This document shows, in pieces, positions 10,698-19,182 of a stretch of DNA of 64,000 nucleotides; within the stretch, counting starts at the first letter, position 1; every line of letters begins with the position of its first letter. Source of the DNA: Trichormus_B sp936914905 (GTDB lineage Bacteria; Cyanobacteriota; Cyanobacteriia; Cyanobacteriales; Nostocaceae). A program made the position numbers and the translations under genes. Below the pieces are notes generated by a model. That model worked only from the letters and a program-made list of their open reading frames with translations, searched no databases and was not told where the DNA came from. The DNA lies in assembly GCF_039871975.1 (NCBI RefSeq), contig NZ_JBDPLL010000001.1; one strand, written 5' to 3'.

Positions 10698-10766
10698 TTC
10701 ATTAGTCATTAGCTATTACCTATGAGTTAAAAACCTATAAACTACTAACCCAGTCCCCAATCACCA

Positions 10767-11330
10767 ATGAACGATGAAAAACCATTTGTAGATTTACGAA
10801 AATATGACCAATCCCGGTTTGATCGCGGTCGTCCAGGTTGGTATGTTTTATTATGGTGGTTAGTGCAGGCGATTGCATTTCCCCTCACTCTCCACCCACT
10901 AAATAATCTCCGTTGTGCCTTACTGAGGCTGTTTGGAGCTAAAATTGGCAAAGGCGTAGTAATTCGACCCACAGCCCGTTTTACCTATCCTTGGAAAGTT
11001 ACCATCGGTGCTTACAGTTGGATTGGTGATGACGTAATATTCTACAGCTTGGATCAGATTCACATTGGTGAACAGTGCATAGTTTCCCAAAAAAGTTACC
11101 TGTGTACAGGTAGTCATGACATCCAAGATCCAGCCTTTGGTTTGAAAACTGCAAGTATTACCGTCGGTAACGGTGCATGGGTAGCAACAGATTGTTTTAT
11201 CGCCCCAGGAGTAGAAATTGGCGCTAATGCTGTGATAGGTGCGCGTAGTAGTGTATTTACCAATGTGCCACCAAGTCAAGTTTGTTGGGGGAGTCCCTGT
11301 CGTCCCCAATATCCAAGAGTTAGAGAATAG
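10767..11330 (+). CDS. WcaF-type hexapeptide acetyltransferase (HpsU-like)
   Basis: 187-residue left-handed beta-helix acyltransferase of the LbH_WcaF group, presumably O-acetylating sugars of an exopolysaccharide with acetyl-CoA. An N-terminal hydrophobic helix (YVLLWWLVQAIAFPLTLH, about residues 28-45) is followed by LLRLFGAKIGKGVVIRPTAR, then repeated hexapeptides (IGAYSWIGDDVIF, IHIGEQCIVSQKSYLCTGSH with the catalytic-type His, ITVGNGAWVATDCFIAPGVE). GSPCRPQYPR ends the helix. The context of two glycosyltransferases supports polysaccharide decoration. Similar proteins in Nostoc are called HpsU; that link is from memory. Confidence 0.88.
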   Translation: MNDEKPFVDLRKYDQSRFDRGRPGWYVLLWWLVQAIAFPLTLHPLNNLRCALLRLFGAKIGKGVVIRPTARFTYPWKVTIGAYSWIGDDVIFYSLDQIHIGEQCIVSQKSYLCTGSHDIQDPAFGLKTASITVGNGAWVATDCFIAPGVEIGANAVIGARSSVFTNVPPSQVCWGSPCRPQYPRVRE

Positions 11331-11462
11331 GGAGCATTTACATTAGAACAATTTGAGCAACCTTTCTGCACGCAGTTTTCAGCCCCTATAAGTATTAGAT
11401 ATAGGAATCCTATATATCAGGCTTGCTATGTAAAAAGATAGCATAGTAATTAGCTCGAAAAA

Positions 11463-11835
11463 TTATTAAATCAATCTATAAAAATACTAAAAAAATATTT
11501 GCAGTTTCATTCTTAGTAATTCATCTAGCTATCCTTTTACCAGGCACTATAGAATTAATTGATTCTAAGAAATCCAATGGCGATAAACAAGGTGCATTAG
11601 TAGTAATAGTTAGTTGTATTTCGTATACCATAAACAGCTATAGGAACATGGATTATCTGGAATTTACGCCAACAGCATCAAGAAAAATAAAACAATTACA
11701 GTTAGAAAGAGAACAACTATTTCTACGTTTATTACAACAAGAATAAGGAAGAATTACAATTACAATATTTGCTTTGTCTACTCAAATATCTATAGAAGAA
11801 GCTAAACAATATTTAGATGAGAGAGCTAAATAAAT
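11463..11835 (+). pseudogene. small conserved hypothetical protein, broken
   Basis: Plus-strand frames together read as one small membrane-anchored protein: a hydrophobic helix (FLVIHLAILLPGTIELID), then a Gln/Glu-rich helix (KIKQLQLEREQLFLRLLQQE, cut by a stop TAA) and a C-terminal ITIFALSTQISIEEAKQYLD ending ERAK. A frameshift lies near 11620-11650 and a stop near 11743. The pattern (TM helix, coiled coil, small winged-helix-like tail) is seen in conserved Nostoc proteins of unknown function. No function is proposed. Confidence 0.5.
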
Positions 11836-11989
11836 GCTAACTTTGAAGCAGGTAATCAGGTAATAAGGAATTGTTTAAAGATTTCCTGAATAAATAAGAT
11901 TCCGTACCAAATTAGTTATAAACGGATAGATTCAAAAATCATGAGAATTAGGGATTAAAAGTGCTGAACAGACTCATAATTGAGTCCAT

Positions 11990-13330
11990 ATATTGAGCTA
12001 GTACCGCAGGACGGAATTTAAAATTTAAAATCCAAAAAACATCATCATATTTTCCCACCAAGAAGTTGTGAGATTTCCGACACTCAGCCTCATTTTTTTT
12101 TGGCGAACATCTTGAATCTTCTAGTTTTTTCACTGCGCTAGAGTCTGCGCTTTTTGTTCAAAACACCGAGATAAATACCGTTTATATTCTGCTGGTAGAG
12201 AATATTATACATTTCCTGTAAACGGATGTTATAAAACATAACGTCATTGACAATTTTCTCGCTTGGAAGTTGTTTGAAAAATCAAATTTTTAGGGAACTT
12301 ATTACGAGTGTAGCGGACGTGCAAAAGGGCAATGGAAACATTATTGGTGGGGAGAGAATAACGAAACCCAGGTCGCGCTATTCTATTATTCTCAACATTT
12401 TTATCTAAATTATCTAACTAAAATACACCTGCTTGCGTGAGTTCTTCATTGTTGAGAGGTTCAGCAGAACAAGGATCACAATTACTCATATCCCAAGCAT
12501 ATTCAGGAAAAGTGACTTTTCTATCTTCTTTGGTGTAAGAAGTTTGGAACATGGATTTATAAAAATCGCTGAATTCGTTCTTTACAAAAACAGGAAGATC
12601 GATACTATAAGGGACTTTTACTCTGCGGTAGTTAGTGACTTCAGCCTGTCCTTTGGGTGAGAGAATATAAACAATCAAATCCTGCTCAGACAACGAATGG
12701 GTAACATAAACTTGGGTGAATCCTGGGAAATTTGCAAAGGTCGTATAAGTTGATAACCTGATTCCTCAAATTTATCTAAGTTAGCTTTAGCAACAAAGAA
12801 CTTTCTAGAAGAACGGATGTCAGGTTTTAGTAATTGATTTTCACCTCTAGGAATTCTGTAACCATTACGTATAAGCTAAGGTTCTAAACCACTGGATTCT
12901 TTGGCGCTGAGGATGTGAATATCATATTCACCAACATTGAACCTTGCTTCAACAGTGACAATGAAACTATTATCTTGTCTCATATTTTACTCCGTACCTT
13001 CTCTTGTTACTGCTGCCATTAGTACTGGTATATCCCGTGTTTTGTAAGCTGGGGCGCATGAGTCTCCATTAAAAGATTCTACTAATCTAGGGGTGCTAAA
13101 AGTGTCTAGTCTTTAAATAATTTTAGGCTCAGCAACACGCACTTCTTCCTCTTTAGTTACTGTTGGTACAGGCACGAATAGAGCAAAATGTTTAAGCTCA
13201 CCTTGAAAGTCATTAGCCATTATTAATACTGTTTTATTTCCATCTCTTGCAATAACCACTTGAGAAGCTTAGTTGTACAATTTATTAGTACGGCTTTGCC
13301 AACATAAAACTCACAAAAAGCTATCGCTTT
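11990..13330 (-). pseudogene. DUF2330 protein, broken
   Basis: Minus-strand fragments reconstruct a DUF2330 protein in order: FCEFYVGKAVLI (about 13310), then ARDGNKTVLIMANDFQGELK and HFALFVPVPTVTKEEEVRVA (13250-13130), FNVGEYDIHILSAKES (about 12930), GYRIPRGENQLLKPDI and RKFFVAKANLDKFEESGYQ (12860-12760), then the open piece 12693-12418 (SEQDLIVYILSPKGQAEVTN; YAWDMSNCDPCSAEPLN). The C-terminal part continues to about 12000 (SIALLHVRYTRNKFPKNLIF). Several stops and frameshifts are present. The N-terminal signal peptide is not recoverable. DUF2330 proteins are predicted exported and have no assigned function. Confidence 0.75.
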
Positions 13331-13505
13331 AGGTGCAAAGGATAAAATAGTGATAAGTGCTATTATTTAAGGCATGAACATGAATAAGTTGAATTTTTTC
13401 ATTGTTTTGGTGATTGGTAATTGGTGATTGGAGGTAAAAATAGAAAAGCTTGATATCATGCTTTCAATTTAGATGTTCTTTTTCTTTTTTACTCCTGAAT
13501 TTATG

Positions 13506-13917
13506 AACTCCTTTTATTGTTATTTGAGCCAAGAAAATTTGGGTGAGAACCAAAGAGTATGTATGAGAATAGTTAATGGTGCAAGGGGAAATAATACCCA
13601 AACAACGGCGGTAGAAAGGAAGAAGTAATTCCGCAAAATAAAGGTAACTAGGGCAATACAAACCGCCCAAACTATACGACCTGTACGTGTATTAGGAATA
13701 GACCGGGGATCTATCACCATCAATAAGGCAAACAGTATTAAAGAACCACTCATTAACCGATGTAAGTAAACATCCCAAATCCAACCTAACCAAATATTAC
13801 GTACTGCTTCTAGTAGGGAGTATGCACCTAAAAAAGCGGCGGTGGTGTCCCAACGCCCAACGACCAACTCGTTGCAAAATCATTCCGCCAGTATCGGCAA
13901 ATAACAGCCCATACCTA
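13506..13917 (-). pseudogene. RnfD/NqrB-like membrane protein fragment, frameshifted
   Basis: Minus-strand frames give YGLLFADTGGMILQRVGRW and, in another frame, GRWDTTAAFLGAYSLLEAVR, then VYLHRLMSGSLILFALLMVI and DPRSIPNTRTGRIVWAVCIA, ending FSPKFSWLK. This is the C-terminal half of a cyanobacterial RnfD-like (Nqr2/RnfD/RnfE family) membrane protein. The frames are separated by an exact tandem CCCAACG duplication (13849-13862); deleting one copy restores QRVGRWDTTAAF. The N-terminal half would lie in or beyond the gap at 13918-14017, so completeness is unknown. Confidence 0.65.
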
Positions 13918-14017
13918 NNNNNNNNNNNNNNNNNNNNNNNNNNNNNNNNNNNNNNNNNNNNNNNNNNNNNNNNNNNNNNNNNNNNNNNNNNNNNNNNNNN
14001 NNNNNNNNNNNNNNNNN
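13918..14017. other. assembly gap (100 N)
   Basis: A run of exactly 100 N next to the RnfD-like fragment, so the upstream part of that gene is not visible. Confidence 0.99.
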
Positions 14018-14116
14018 GCTGCCCCAACAAAATTCAAAATTCAAATTTTCAAAAACCCTTGCCTCTAGATTATTGTTCAATCCCAAATCCAAAATCTAAA
14101 ATTCTCCTGTCTCCAA

Positions 14117-14530
14117 TTACTGACAGACCCATTTCCATAGAGGATGAGTAGGACCCTGTTGACGTATTCGACAAACTTGTTTTTCTAAACGTTTCTTTTC
14201 TGGTTGCGGTAGTCCCACTAGAATATTCCGACTTTGCCAAGCTAAAACCAAAACAGTCATAGCGATACAAAAGGCTAGACCCAAAGTAGATAGAGGATGA
14301 AAAAAGAGTCCATAACGCACAGCCGACCAAGTAAAGTATTCTTGCCACAAAGCAATTTCTGAACGTAAATCCCACAAACAAGCAGGTGAAATAATCAGCC
14401 ATAAACAGCAGACAAACAACCACCTGCCATATACTGTCAACTGGTATAATCTCTGTACTTGCTCAAGAAAAGAAACATCAGAGTTATAAATAATCGAGTC
14501 ATCAATTAGTGGTTCTTCTTGTTCAGCCAT
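14117..14530 (-). CDS. small membrane protein upstream of RnfD-like gene
   Basis: 137-residue open frame with an acidic N-terminus (MAEQEEPLIDDSIIYNSDVS), then two predicted transmembrane segments (about residues 36-55, WLFVCCLWLIISPACLW; and about 83-101, LGLAFCIAMTVLVLAW), and a basic C-terminus (PEKKRLEKQVCRIRQQ). It lies just upstream of the RnfD-like relic in the same orientation, with the gap between. I do not recognise a named family. The frame is complete, but its neighbour is dead, so its activity is uncertain. Confidence 0.65.
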   Translation of the reverse strand: MAEQEEPLIDDSIIYNSDVSFLEQVQRLYQLTVYGRWLFVCCLWLIISPACLWDLRSEIALWQEYFTWSAVRYGLFFHPLSTLGLAFCIAMTVLVLAWQSRNILVGLPQPEKKRLEKQVCRIRQQGPTHPLWKWVCQ

Positions 14531-14889
14531 AGGGCAATAACAATTTTAGAATTTGGATTTTGGATTTGCAATATATGACTCCAGAAAACTGCTGAAAGCA
14601 GTTTTCATGTATTTAGACCACACCCTAAATTAATCAATGTCTTCCTTTGCGCGGAATTATCATTAAAGGGTGTTTGAAAAGTTGGAAAAGGTAGAATTTA
14701 TCATTCTATATCCCTTCGGAATACTGCGTGAACGCGAAGCGTGCCGGAGGATCTAGAATCTAGGGTTTGAGCGATTACTCTGAGATGCTGAGCTCCGTAC
14801 CCTGCGGGAAGCAAACTACAGTATGACTTTTTAAACATCCTCTTAAAGTGTGGTTAATTTACCTGAAAGTTGCTGTTGCTGTTTTCTCT
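14531..14889. other. gene-free stretch with dispersed-repeat debris
   Basis: No coding trace. It holds ACTGCGTGAACGCGAAGCGT-type palindromic repeat sequence (about 14715-14750) similar to pieces near 24420-24520, a form common between genes in Nostoc genomes. Confidence 0.5.
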
Positions 14890-14892
14890 ATT

Positions 14893-15059
14893 AGACCTCT
14901 TGCAAAATTGTTTCTGTGCTGTGATACAGAGTTTTAGATTTTATGTATTTTTGGTGTTCTTTGCGATCACTAATTCAAACATAACTGTGTAACTCTAACT
15001 TTTGGCTAAAACAAAGACAGCCCGCCATTATAACATAAAATTAATTCTGCAAGAGGTCT
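14893..15059. mobile_element. 167-bp MITE, copy 1
   Basis: Non-coding element bounded by inverted ends AGACCTCTTGCAAAATT (left) and AATTCTGCAAGAGGTCT (right, reverse complement AGACCTCTTGCAGAATT; 16 of 17 match). It is flanked by a 3-bp direct repeat ATT (14890-14892 and 15060-15062), as expected from insertion with target duplication. A second copy, in opposite orientation, is at 24228-24393. The 3-bp duplication and end sequence suggest mobilisation by an IS5-like transposase, which is inference. The right-hand target duplicate overlaps the secF stop codon. Confidence 0.85.
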
Positions 15060-15060
15060 A

Positions 15061-16038
15061 TTAACCATCCTGGGAACTAACAGAGTTATCAATGTTTTCA
15101 ATTGTATATTTGCCTCTACGCTCTCGCCATAATGTTAGCAGTGTACTGGCAATGAAAATGCTGGAATAAGCCCCCATTAAAAAGCCAATAATTAAAGCTA
15201 GAGAAAAATTCCTCAAAGTTTCACCGCCAAATAGAAAAATAGCGGTTAAAGTCAGCAAAGTTGTTAAAGTAGTATTGATTGACCTGGATAAAGTTTGATT
15301 GACAGCATCATCAACAATATCAGCAATAGGTCTGTCAGGATTAATTTTGATAGTTTCCCGGATGCGGTCATAAATTACCACTGTGTCGTTAACTGAGAAA
15401 CCAGTGATGGTTAGCAAGGCAACAATAAATAGACTATCTACTTCTATACCTGCAACTAGACCTAAAATTGAGAATGCCCCTACTGTCACCAAAATATCGT
15501 GAAATAAGGCAACAATGGCAAAAATTGCATAGTCTAGCTGGAAACGGAAGCTCATATAAATAGTAATACCTATAAAGGAAACTACTAGAGCTAAAACACC
15601 AGACCTCAAAAGTTCTCTTCCTAAAGTCGGACCAACAGAGTCAATTTGGTTTTTCTGCGGGTCAAAAGCACCGGTTTTTTCGCTTAATGCGTTTTGTAAA
15701 TTCGTGCGTTGCTCGGTTTCCAAGTTTTTTGTGCGGATGGTGATGCCATTTTCTTGACCATTTTCAGAGATTAATTGAATGCTACTATCTCCAAGTCCTT
15801 GGCCTTTAGCGACTTCCCGAACGGTGTTAATATCTATTGGTTTGTCACAGTTACCAGGCTGGCTACAATCCCGCACTAATTGTAAGCGTGTCCCACCGAT
15901 AAAATCTAAACTAGGACGTAATGGTGCTTTAATGTTGGGATTTTGCGAAGAAATCACCATTGAGATGATACCACTGAGAATGATGGCTGCGGAAATAGTC
16001 CACCAAATACTCCGAGCTTTGTTAATACGTAATGTCAT
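15061..16038 (-). CDS. secF: protein translocase subunit SecF
   Basis: Inner/thylakoid membrane subunit of the SecDF complex, which uses the proton gradient to assist late steps of Sec export. 325 aa. First TM near residue 15-32, then the periplasmic region starting PSLDFIGGTRLQLVRDC, then five C-terminal TMs including SGVLALVVSFIGITIYMSFR, LFHDILVTVGAFSILGL and the conserved TGFSVNDTVVIYDRIRE. Its ATG overlaps the secD stop codon as ATGA (16035-16038), implying translational coupling. The stop codon (15061-15063) shares bases with the target duplication of the MITE that abuts the gene, so the reading frame escaped disruption by one or two bases. Confidence 0.96.
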   Translation of the reverse strand: MTLRINKARSIWWTISAAIILSGIISMVISSQNPNIKAPLRPSLDFIGGTRLQLVRDCSQPGNCDKPIDINTVREVAKGQGLGDSSIQLISENGQENGITIRTKNLETEQRTNLQNALSEKTGAFDPQKNQIDSVGPTLGRELLRSGVLALVVSFIGITIYMSFRFQLDYAIFAIVALFHDILVTVGAFSILGLVAGIEVDSLFIVALLTITGFSVNDTVVIYDRIRETIKINPDRPIADIVDDAVNQTLSRSINTTLTTLLTLTAIFLFGGETLRNFSLALIIGFLMGAYSSIFIASTLLTLWRERRGKYTIENIDNSVSSQDG

Positions 16039-17447
16039 TGAGCCACCTCAGCCTTATTTGATGCTGGCAGTTTGGGACAGTAGAGTTCTGTTTTCCGCCA
16101 AGAGGGAATGGAAATAGCTAAAAACATCAAGGTACGACTACAGGTGATGGCTGTAAACATACTGACACCAACTCCTAAAGCTAAGGTGAGGGCAAAGCCT
16201 TTGACTAACCCAGACCCTAACCAAAATAGGGCTGCACAAGCTATCCAGGTAGTAACATTACTATCTAAAATACTGGAAAATGCCCGGTGAAAACCAGATT
16301 CTACAGAACGATATAATGATTTACCTGCTCGCAATTCTTCCCGTGTTCGTTCAAAAATTAGTACGTTGGCATCTACAGCCATTCCAATACTGAGAATAAA
16401 ACCAGCAATTCCTGGCAAGGTGAGGGTGACACCCAATAAGCAAAATGTAGCCCAGGTTAAAAGGGAGTAGATCACTAGTGATACATCAGCAATAAGTCCT
16501 GGTATTCTATAGTAGAATACCATGAATATCAATACTAAAATTAGACCACCGATACCGGCGTAAATGCTGCTTTGAATACTGTCTTTACCCAAGGTTGCGC
16601 CCACTGTTCTTCTTTCAGAGATTTCTACAGGTACGGGTAAGGCACCACCTCGTAATTGTACACCTAAGTTGTTAGCTTCTTCTGCTTCAAAACGTCCTGT
16701 AATTACTGCAGAACCACCTGTTATTCCGGTGGGAGCAAATTCTACTCCTACGGTGGGAGAACTAATTAATTCTTTGTCTAGAAAAATACCGATGGTGCGA
16801 CCTGTTCCTGCTAACTTTTTTGTTAAGTCAGCAAATAGTTCACCACCTTTATGATCGAAGCGGATGGCTACATTCCAGTTAGTACCTTGGGTGGGTTCAC
16901 CATAAGCATCTTTGAGGTATTTACCTGTGAGTGGTGGGTTGGTGCTTTCAAATAATTCAGCGAGGGCTCGGTTATTATTCTGCAACTCTTCTTGATTTTG
17001 AGTGATCGCTTCTTTATCGTTGCTCTTTCTCAACTCTTCTTGTTTGGCTTTTAGTTCTTTTCGTGATACTTGTAGCCCAAATATTTGAGTCTCTGTATTT
17101 GGTTTTTGAGTCCGAAATTCTAACTGGGCTGTACCACCTAGTACCCGTTCTGCCTGTTCTGGATCATTGACTCCAGGCAACTGCACTAAAATTTTATCAG
17201 TACCCACTGTTTGAATCACTGGTTCAGAAACGCCTAGACCGTTAATACGACCTTCGACGACTTTTTTCACGGCTTCCAATTCGCGTTCGGTGATTTCCTT
17301 AATTTCCTCGCTTGGTTTCACCTGAATTGTAAGCTGTGAGCCTCCCCGCAAGTCCAGTCCTAACGGTACAGGAATTGTCGCAATCACCATAATAGCGGCG
17401 ATTACCAAAACTATAATTAACACTAATAGGGATCGCTGTTTTTGCAT
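16035..17447 (-). CDS. secD: protein translocase subunit SecD
   Basis: SecDF component, about 470 aa. An N-terminal TM (LLVLIIVLVIAAIMVIATIP) precedes GLDLRGGSQLTIQVKPSEEI, the large P1 domain, then IGIFLDKELISSPTVGVEFA, QLRGGALPVPVEISERRTVG and the C-terminal TM bundle (AGFILSIGMAVDANVLIFER, RAFSSILDSNVTTWIA). I prefer the ATG at 17447 (MQKQRSLL) over the upstream TTG at 17468, because the family N-terminus starts there. It is cotranscribed with secF (4-bp overlap) and follows pdhB on the same strand after 165 bp of STRR-type repeats. Confidence 0.96.
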   Translation of the reverse strand: MQKQRSLLVLIIVLVIAAIMVIATIPVPLGLDLRGGSQLTIQVKPSEEIKEITERELEAVKKVVEGRINGLGVSEPVIQTVGTDKILVQLPGVNDPEQAERVLGGTAQLEFRTQKPNTETQIFGLQVSRKELKAKQEELRKSNDKEAITQNQEELQNNNRALAELFESTNPPLTGKYLKDAYGEPTQGTNWNVAIRFDHKGGELFADLTKKLAGTGRTIGIFLDKELISSPTVGVEFAPTGITGGSAVITGRFEAEEANNLGVQLRGGALPVPVEISERRTVGATLGKDSIQSSIYAGIGGLILVLIFMVFYYRIPGLIADVSLVIYSLLTWATFCLLGVTLTLPGIAGFILSIGMAVDANVLIFERTREELRAGKSLYRSVESGFHRAFSSILDSNVTTWIACAALFWLGSGLVKGFALTLALGVGVSMFTAITCSRTLMFLAISIPSWRKTELYCPKLPASNKAEVAQ

Positions 17448-17510
17448 ACCATCACTCAGAACTGACAAAGGCTATAATAGCGTTCTTTTTGTGAGGTTTG
17501 AGTAGAAGAT

Positions 17511-17609
17511 TCAGGAGTCAGGAGTCAGGAGTTAGGAGTTAGGAGTTAGAATGAAGTTTTACCCTATTCCCTTATTACTATCACCTGTTCCCTGTCATCT
17601 GTCACCTAT
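17511..17609. repeat. STRR heptanucleotide tracts
   Basis: Between secD and pdhB. 17511-17545 is three TCAGGAG units followed by two TTAGGAG units. 17582-17609 is a second, degenerate set (CACCTGT, TCCCTGT, CATCTGT, CACCTAT). Short tandemly repeated heptamers are typical of heterocystous cyanobacteria. Confidence 0.85.
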
Positions 17610-17612
17610 CTT

Positions 17613-18596
17613 CTAAACTCGCAAAGCCACCATTTTCTGTACAGCTTCGATAATTTGCTCTGGTTGAACAATAGTCAATCGTTCCAGATTACCGTTGTAA
17701 GGTGTGGGGATATCTTGGGAAGAAAGCCGCAGTACAGGTGCGTCTAATTCATCAAACAAGCTGTCATTGATGGAAGCTGTTAATTCTGCACCAATACCAC
17801 CAGTTCGCATACACTCTTCCACAATAACTACACGGTGAGTTTTACGCACGGATGGACCAATCGTATCAAAATCTAGAGGCTTGAGAGATATCAAATCAAT
17901 AACTTCTGGATCGTATCCTTGTTTTTCCAAAGTTTTCACCGCTTGGGTGACGTGATAACGCATCCGTGAGTAGGTAAGAATTGTCACATCTTTACCACGA
18001 CGGACTACTTCTGCTTTATCCAGTGGTAATACATACTCTTCTTCTGGCAGATTTTCTTTTAAGTTGTAGAGTAAAACGTGTTCAAAAAATAACACTGGGT
18101 TATTATCACGGACAGCTGCTTTCAGTAACCCTTTAGCATTGTAAGGTGTGGAACAAGCTACGATTTTTAACCCTGGAACAGCTTGGAAATAAGCTTCTAA
18201 ACGTTGGGAATGTTCTGCACCTAACTGTTTTCCCACACCCCCAGGACCACGAATCACCATCGGGATTTTAAAGTTACCACCGGAAGTGTAGCGCAACATA
18301 CCCGCGTTGTTAGAAATTTGGTTGAAGGCTAGAAGCAAAAAGCCCATATTCATACCTTCAATGATAGGTCTTAGACCAGTCATTGCTGCTCCTACTGCTA
18401 TACCAGTAAAGCTATTTTCGGCAATGGGTGTATCTAATACACGGAGATCACCATACTTTTTGCATAGGTCTTTGGTAACTTTATAAGAACCGCCGTAATG
18501 TCCTACGTCTTCACCAAGAACAAATACGCTAGAGTCACGCGCCATTTCTTCGTCAATGGCTTCCCGCAGGGCTTTGAAAAATAGTGTTTCTGCCAT
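17613..18596 (-). CDS. pdhB: pyruvate dehydrogenase E1 beta subunit
   Basis: 327-residue beta subunit of pyruvate dehydrogenase E1 (alpha2beta2, thiamine-diphosphate dependent), which links glycolysis to acetyl-CoA in the cytoplasm. Family landmarks: FVLGEDVGHYGGSYKVTKDL, LDTPIAENSFTGIAVGAAMT, IEGMNMGFLLLAFNQISNNA, RGPGGVGKQLGAEHSQRLEA, and the C-terminal transketolase domain EVIDLISLKPLDFDTIG and VVIVEECMRTGGIGAELTAS ending PYNGNLERLTIVQPEQI. The catalytic Glu and the ThDP half-site residues lie in the conserved blocks. It heads a minus-strand series with secD and secF, the arrangement familiar from Nostoc/Anabaena. Confidence 0.96.
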   Translation of the reverse strand: MAETLFFKALREAIDEEMARDSSVFVLGEDVGHYGGSYKVTKDLCKKYGDLRVLDTPIAENSFTGIAVGAAMTGLRPIIEGMNMGFLLLAFNQISNNAGMLRYTSGGNFKIPMVIRGPGGVGKQLGAEHSQRLEAYFQAVPGLKIVACSTPYNAKGLLKAAVRDNNPVLFFEHVLLYNLKENLPEEEYVLPLDKAEVVRRGKDVTILTYSRMRYHVTQAVKTLEKQGYDPEVIDLISLKPLDFDTIGPSVRKTHRVVIVEECMRTGGIGAELTASINDSLFDELDAPVLRLSSQDIPTPYNGNLERLTIVQPEQIIEAVQKMVALRV

Positions 18597-18676
18597 TTAG
18601 ACCTTTATTACAATTTGTTGTTCTCAAATTTTATCGTGCGATAGTCCCTAATACCGTCAGAGATCGCACTCTTATC

Positions 18677-18707
18677 GGGGATTGGGGATTGGGAATTGGG
18701 GACTGGG
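18677..18707. repeat. STRR heptamers (GGGGATT type)
   Basis: Two GGGGATT units followed by GGGAATT and GGGGACT, between pdhB and the HTH gene. Same repeat class as the tracts near 17511 and 38793. Confidence 0.8.
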
Positions 18708-18747
18708 TAGCTACCATTCCTCATTTTGAATTTTGAGTTGAATTGCC

Positions 18748-18960
18748 CTACTCTTCTACAACATCATATAAATCTTCAATCAAAACCTCAAATGTCCTTG
18801 CCAGCTTTTGCAGAGAAGTTACATCCACAGTGGCCAATCCCGGAGACTTACCATAGTTTTTGAGCGTGGTGTATGCAATTCCTGAACGCTCTAAAACCTC
18901 TTTAAGCTTCCTGCCCTTCTCAGCTGCAAATTCCTTGACCCGCAACCTCACCAAGCCCAT
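18748..18960 (-). CDS. small XRE-like helix-turn-helix protein
   Basis: 70-residue protein that is essentially one lambda-repressor/XRE-type HTH domain: VRLRVKEFAAEKGRKLKEVL, SGIAYTTLKNYGKSPGLATV (recognition-helix region) and LQKLARTFEVLIEDLYDVVE. No partner domain. A second, dead copy of the same gene lies 6 bp upstream (18967-19182) in tandem, so the locus arose by duplication. Targets unknown; such small HTH proteins are often autoregulators or antitoxins, but no toxin gene is visible next to it. Confidence 0.8.
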   Translation of the reverse strand: MGLVRLRVKEFAAEKGRKLKEVLERSGIAYTTLKNYGKSPGLATVDVTSLQKLARTFEVLIEDLYDVVEE

Positions 18961-18966
18961 AGTTTA

Positions 18967-19182
18967 TTATTCCTGCACTATTTCATACAAGTCTTATATA
19001 AGCAAGTTAAATGTTCGGGCTAACTTGTGTAAGAAGGATGTTACATCAACAGTTGTTAACCCAGGAGAACGAGCATAGACCTTGAGCGCACTGTAGCTTA
19101 CACAAGAGTGATCAGACACTTCTTTTAATGTCCAACCATTTTCAGCCGCAAATTCTTTAATTCGCAACCTTACTCAACCCAT
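18967..19182 (-). pseudogene. tandem duplicate of the XRE-like gene, dead
   Basis: Minus strand from ATG 19182 reads MG, stop, VRLRIKEFAAENGWTLKEVS, then SYSALKVYARSPGLTTVDVT, KLARTFNLLI, stop, DLYEIVQE, stop. It parallels the live copy (18748-18960) along its full length, with two in-frame stops (one at codon 3, one nine codons before the end) and one extra codon. The order of duplication and decay is clear; the copies are substantially diverged, so the duplication is old. Confidence 0.85.

Noticed and set aside
11948..12133. 61-codon minus-strand frame (KKLEDSRCSPKKNEAECRK)
   Set aside because: It overlaps the C-terminal tail of the DUF2330 relic in a shifted frame; not an independent gene.
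17511..18707. Short repeats as a possible CRISPR array
   Set aside because: The units are 7-bp tandem heptamers without spacers, typical STRR tracts. No 25-40 bp repeat-spacer pattern and no cas genes occur anywhere in the window.
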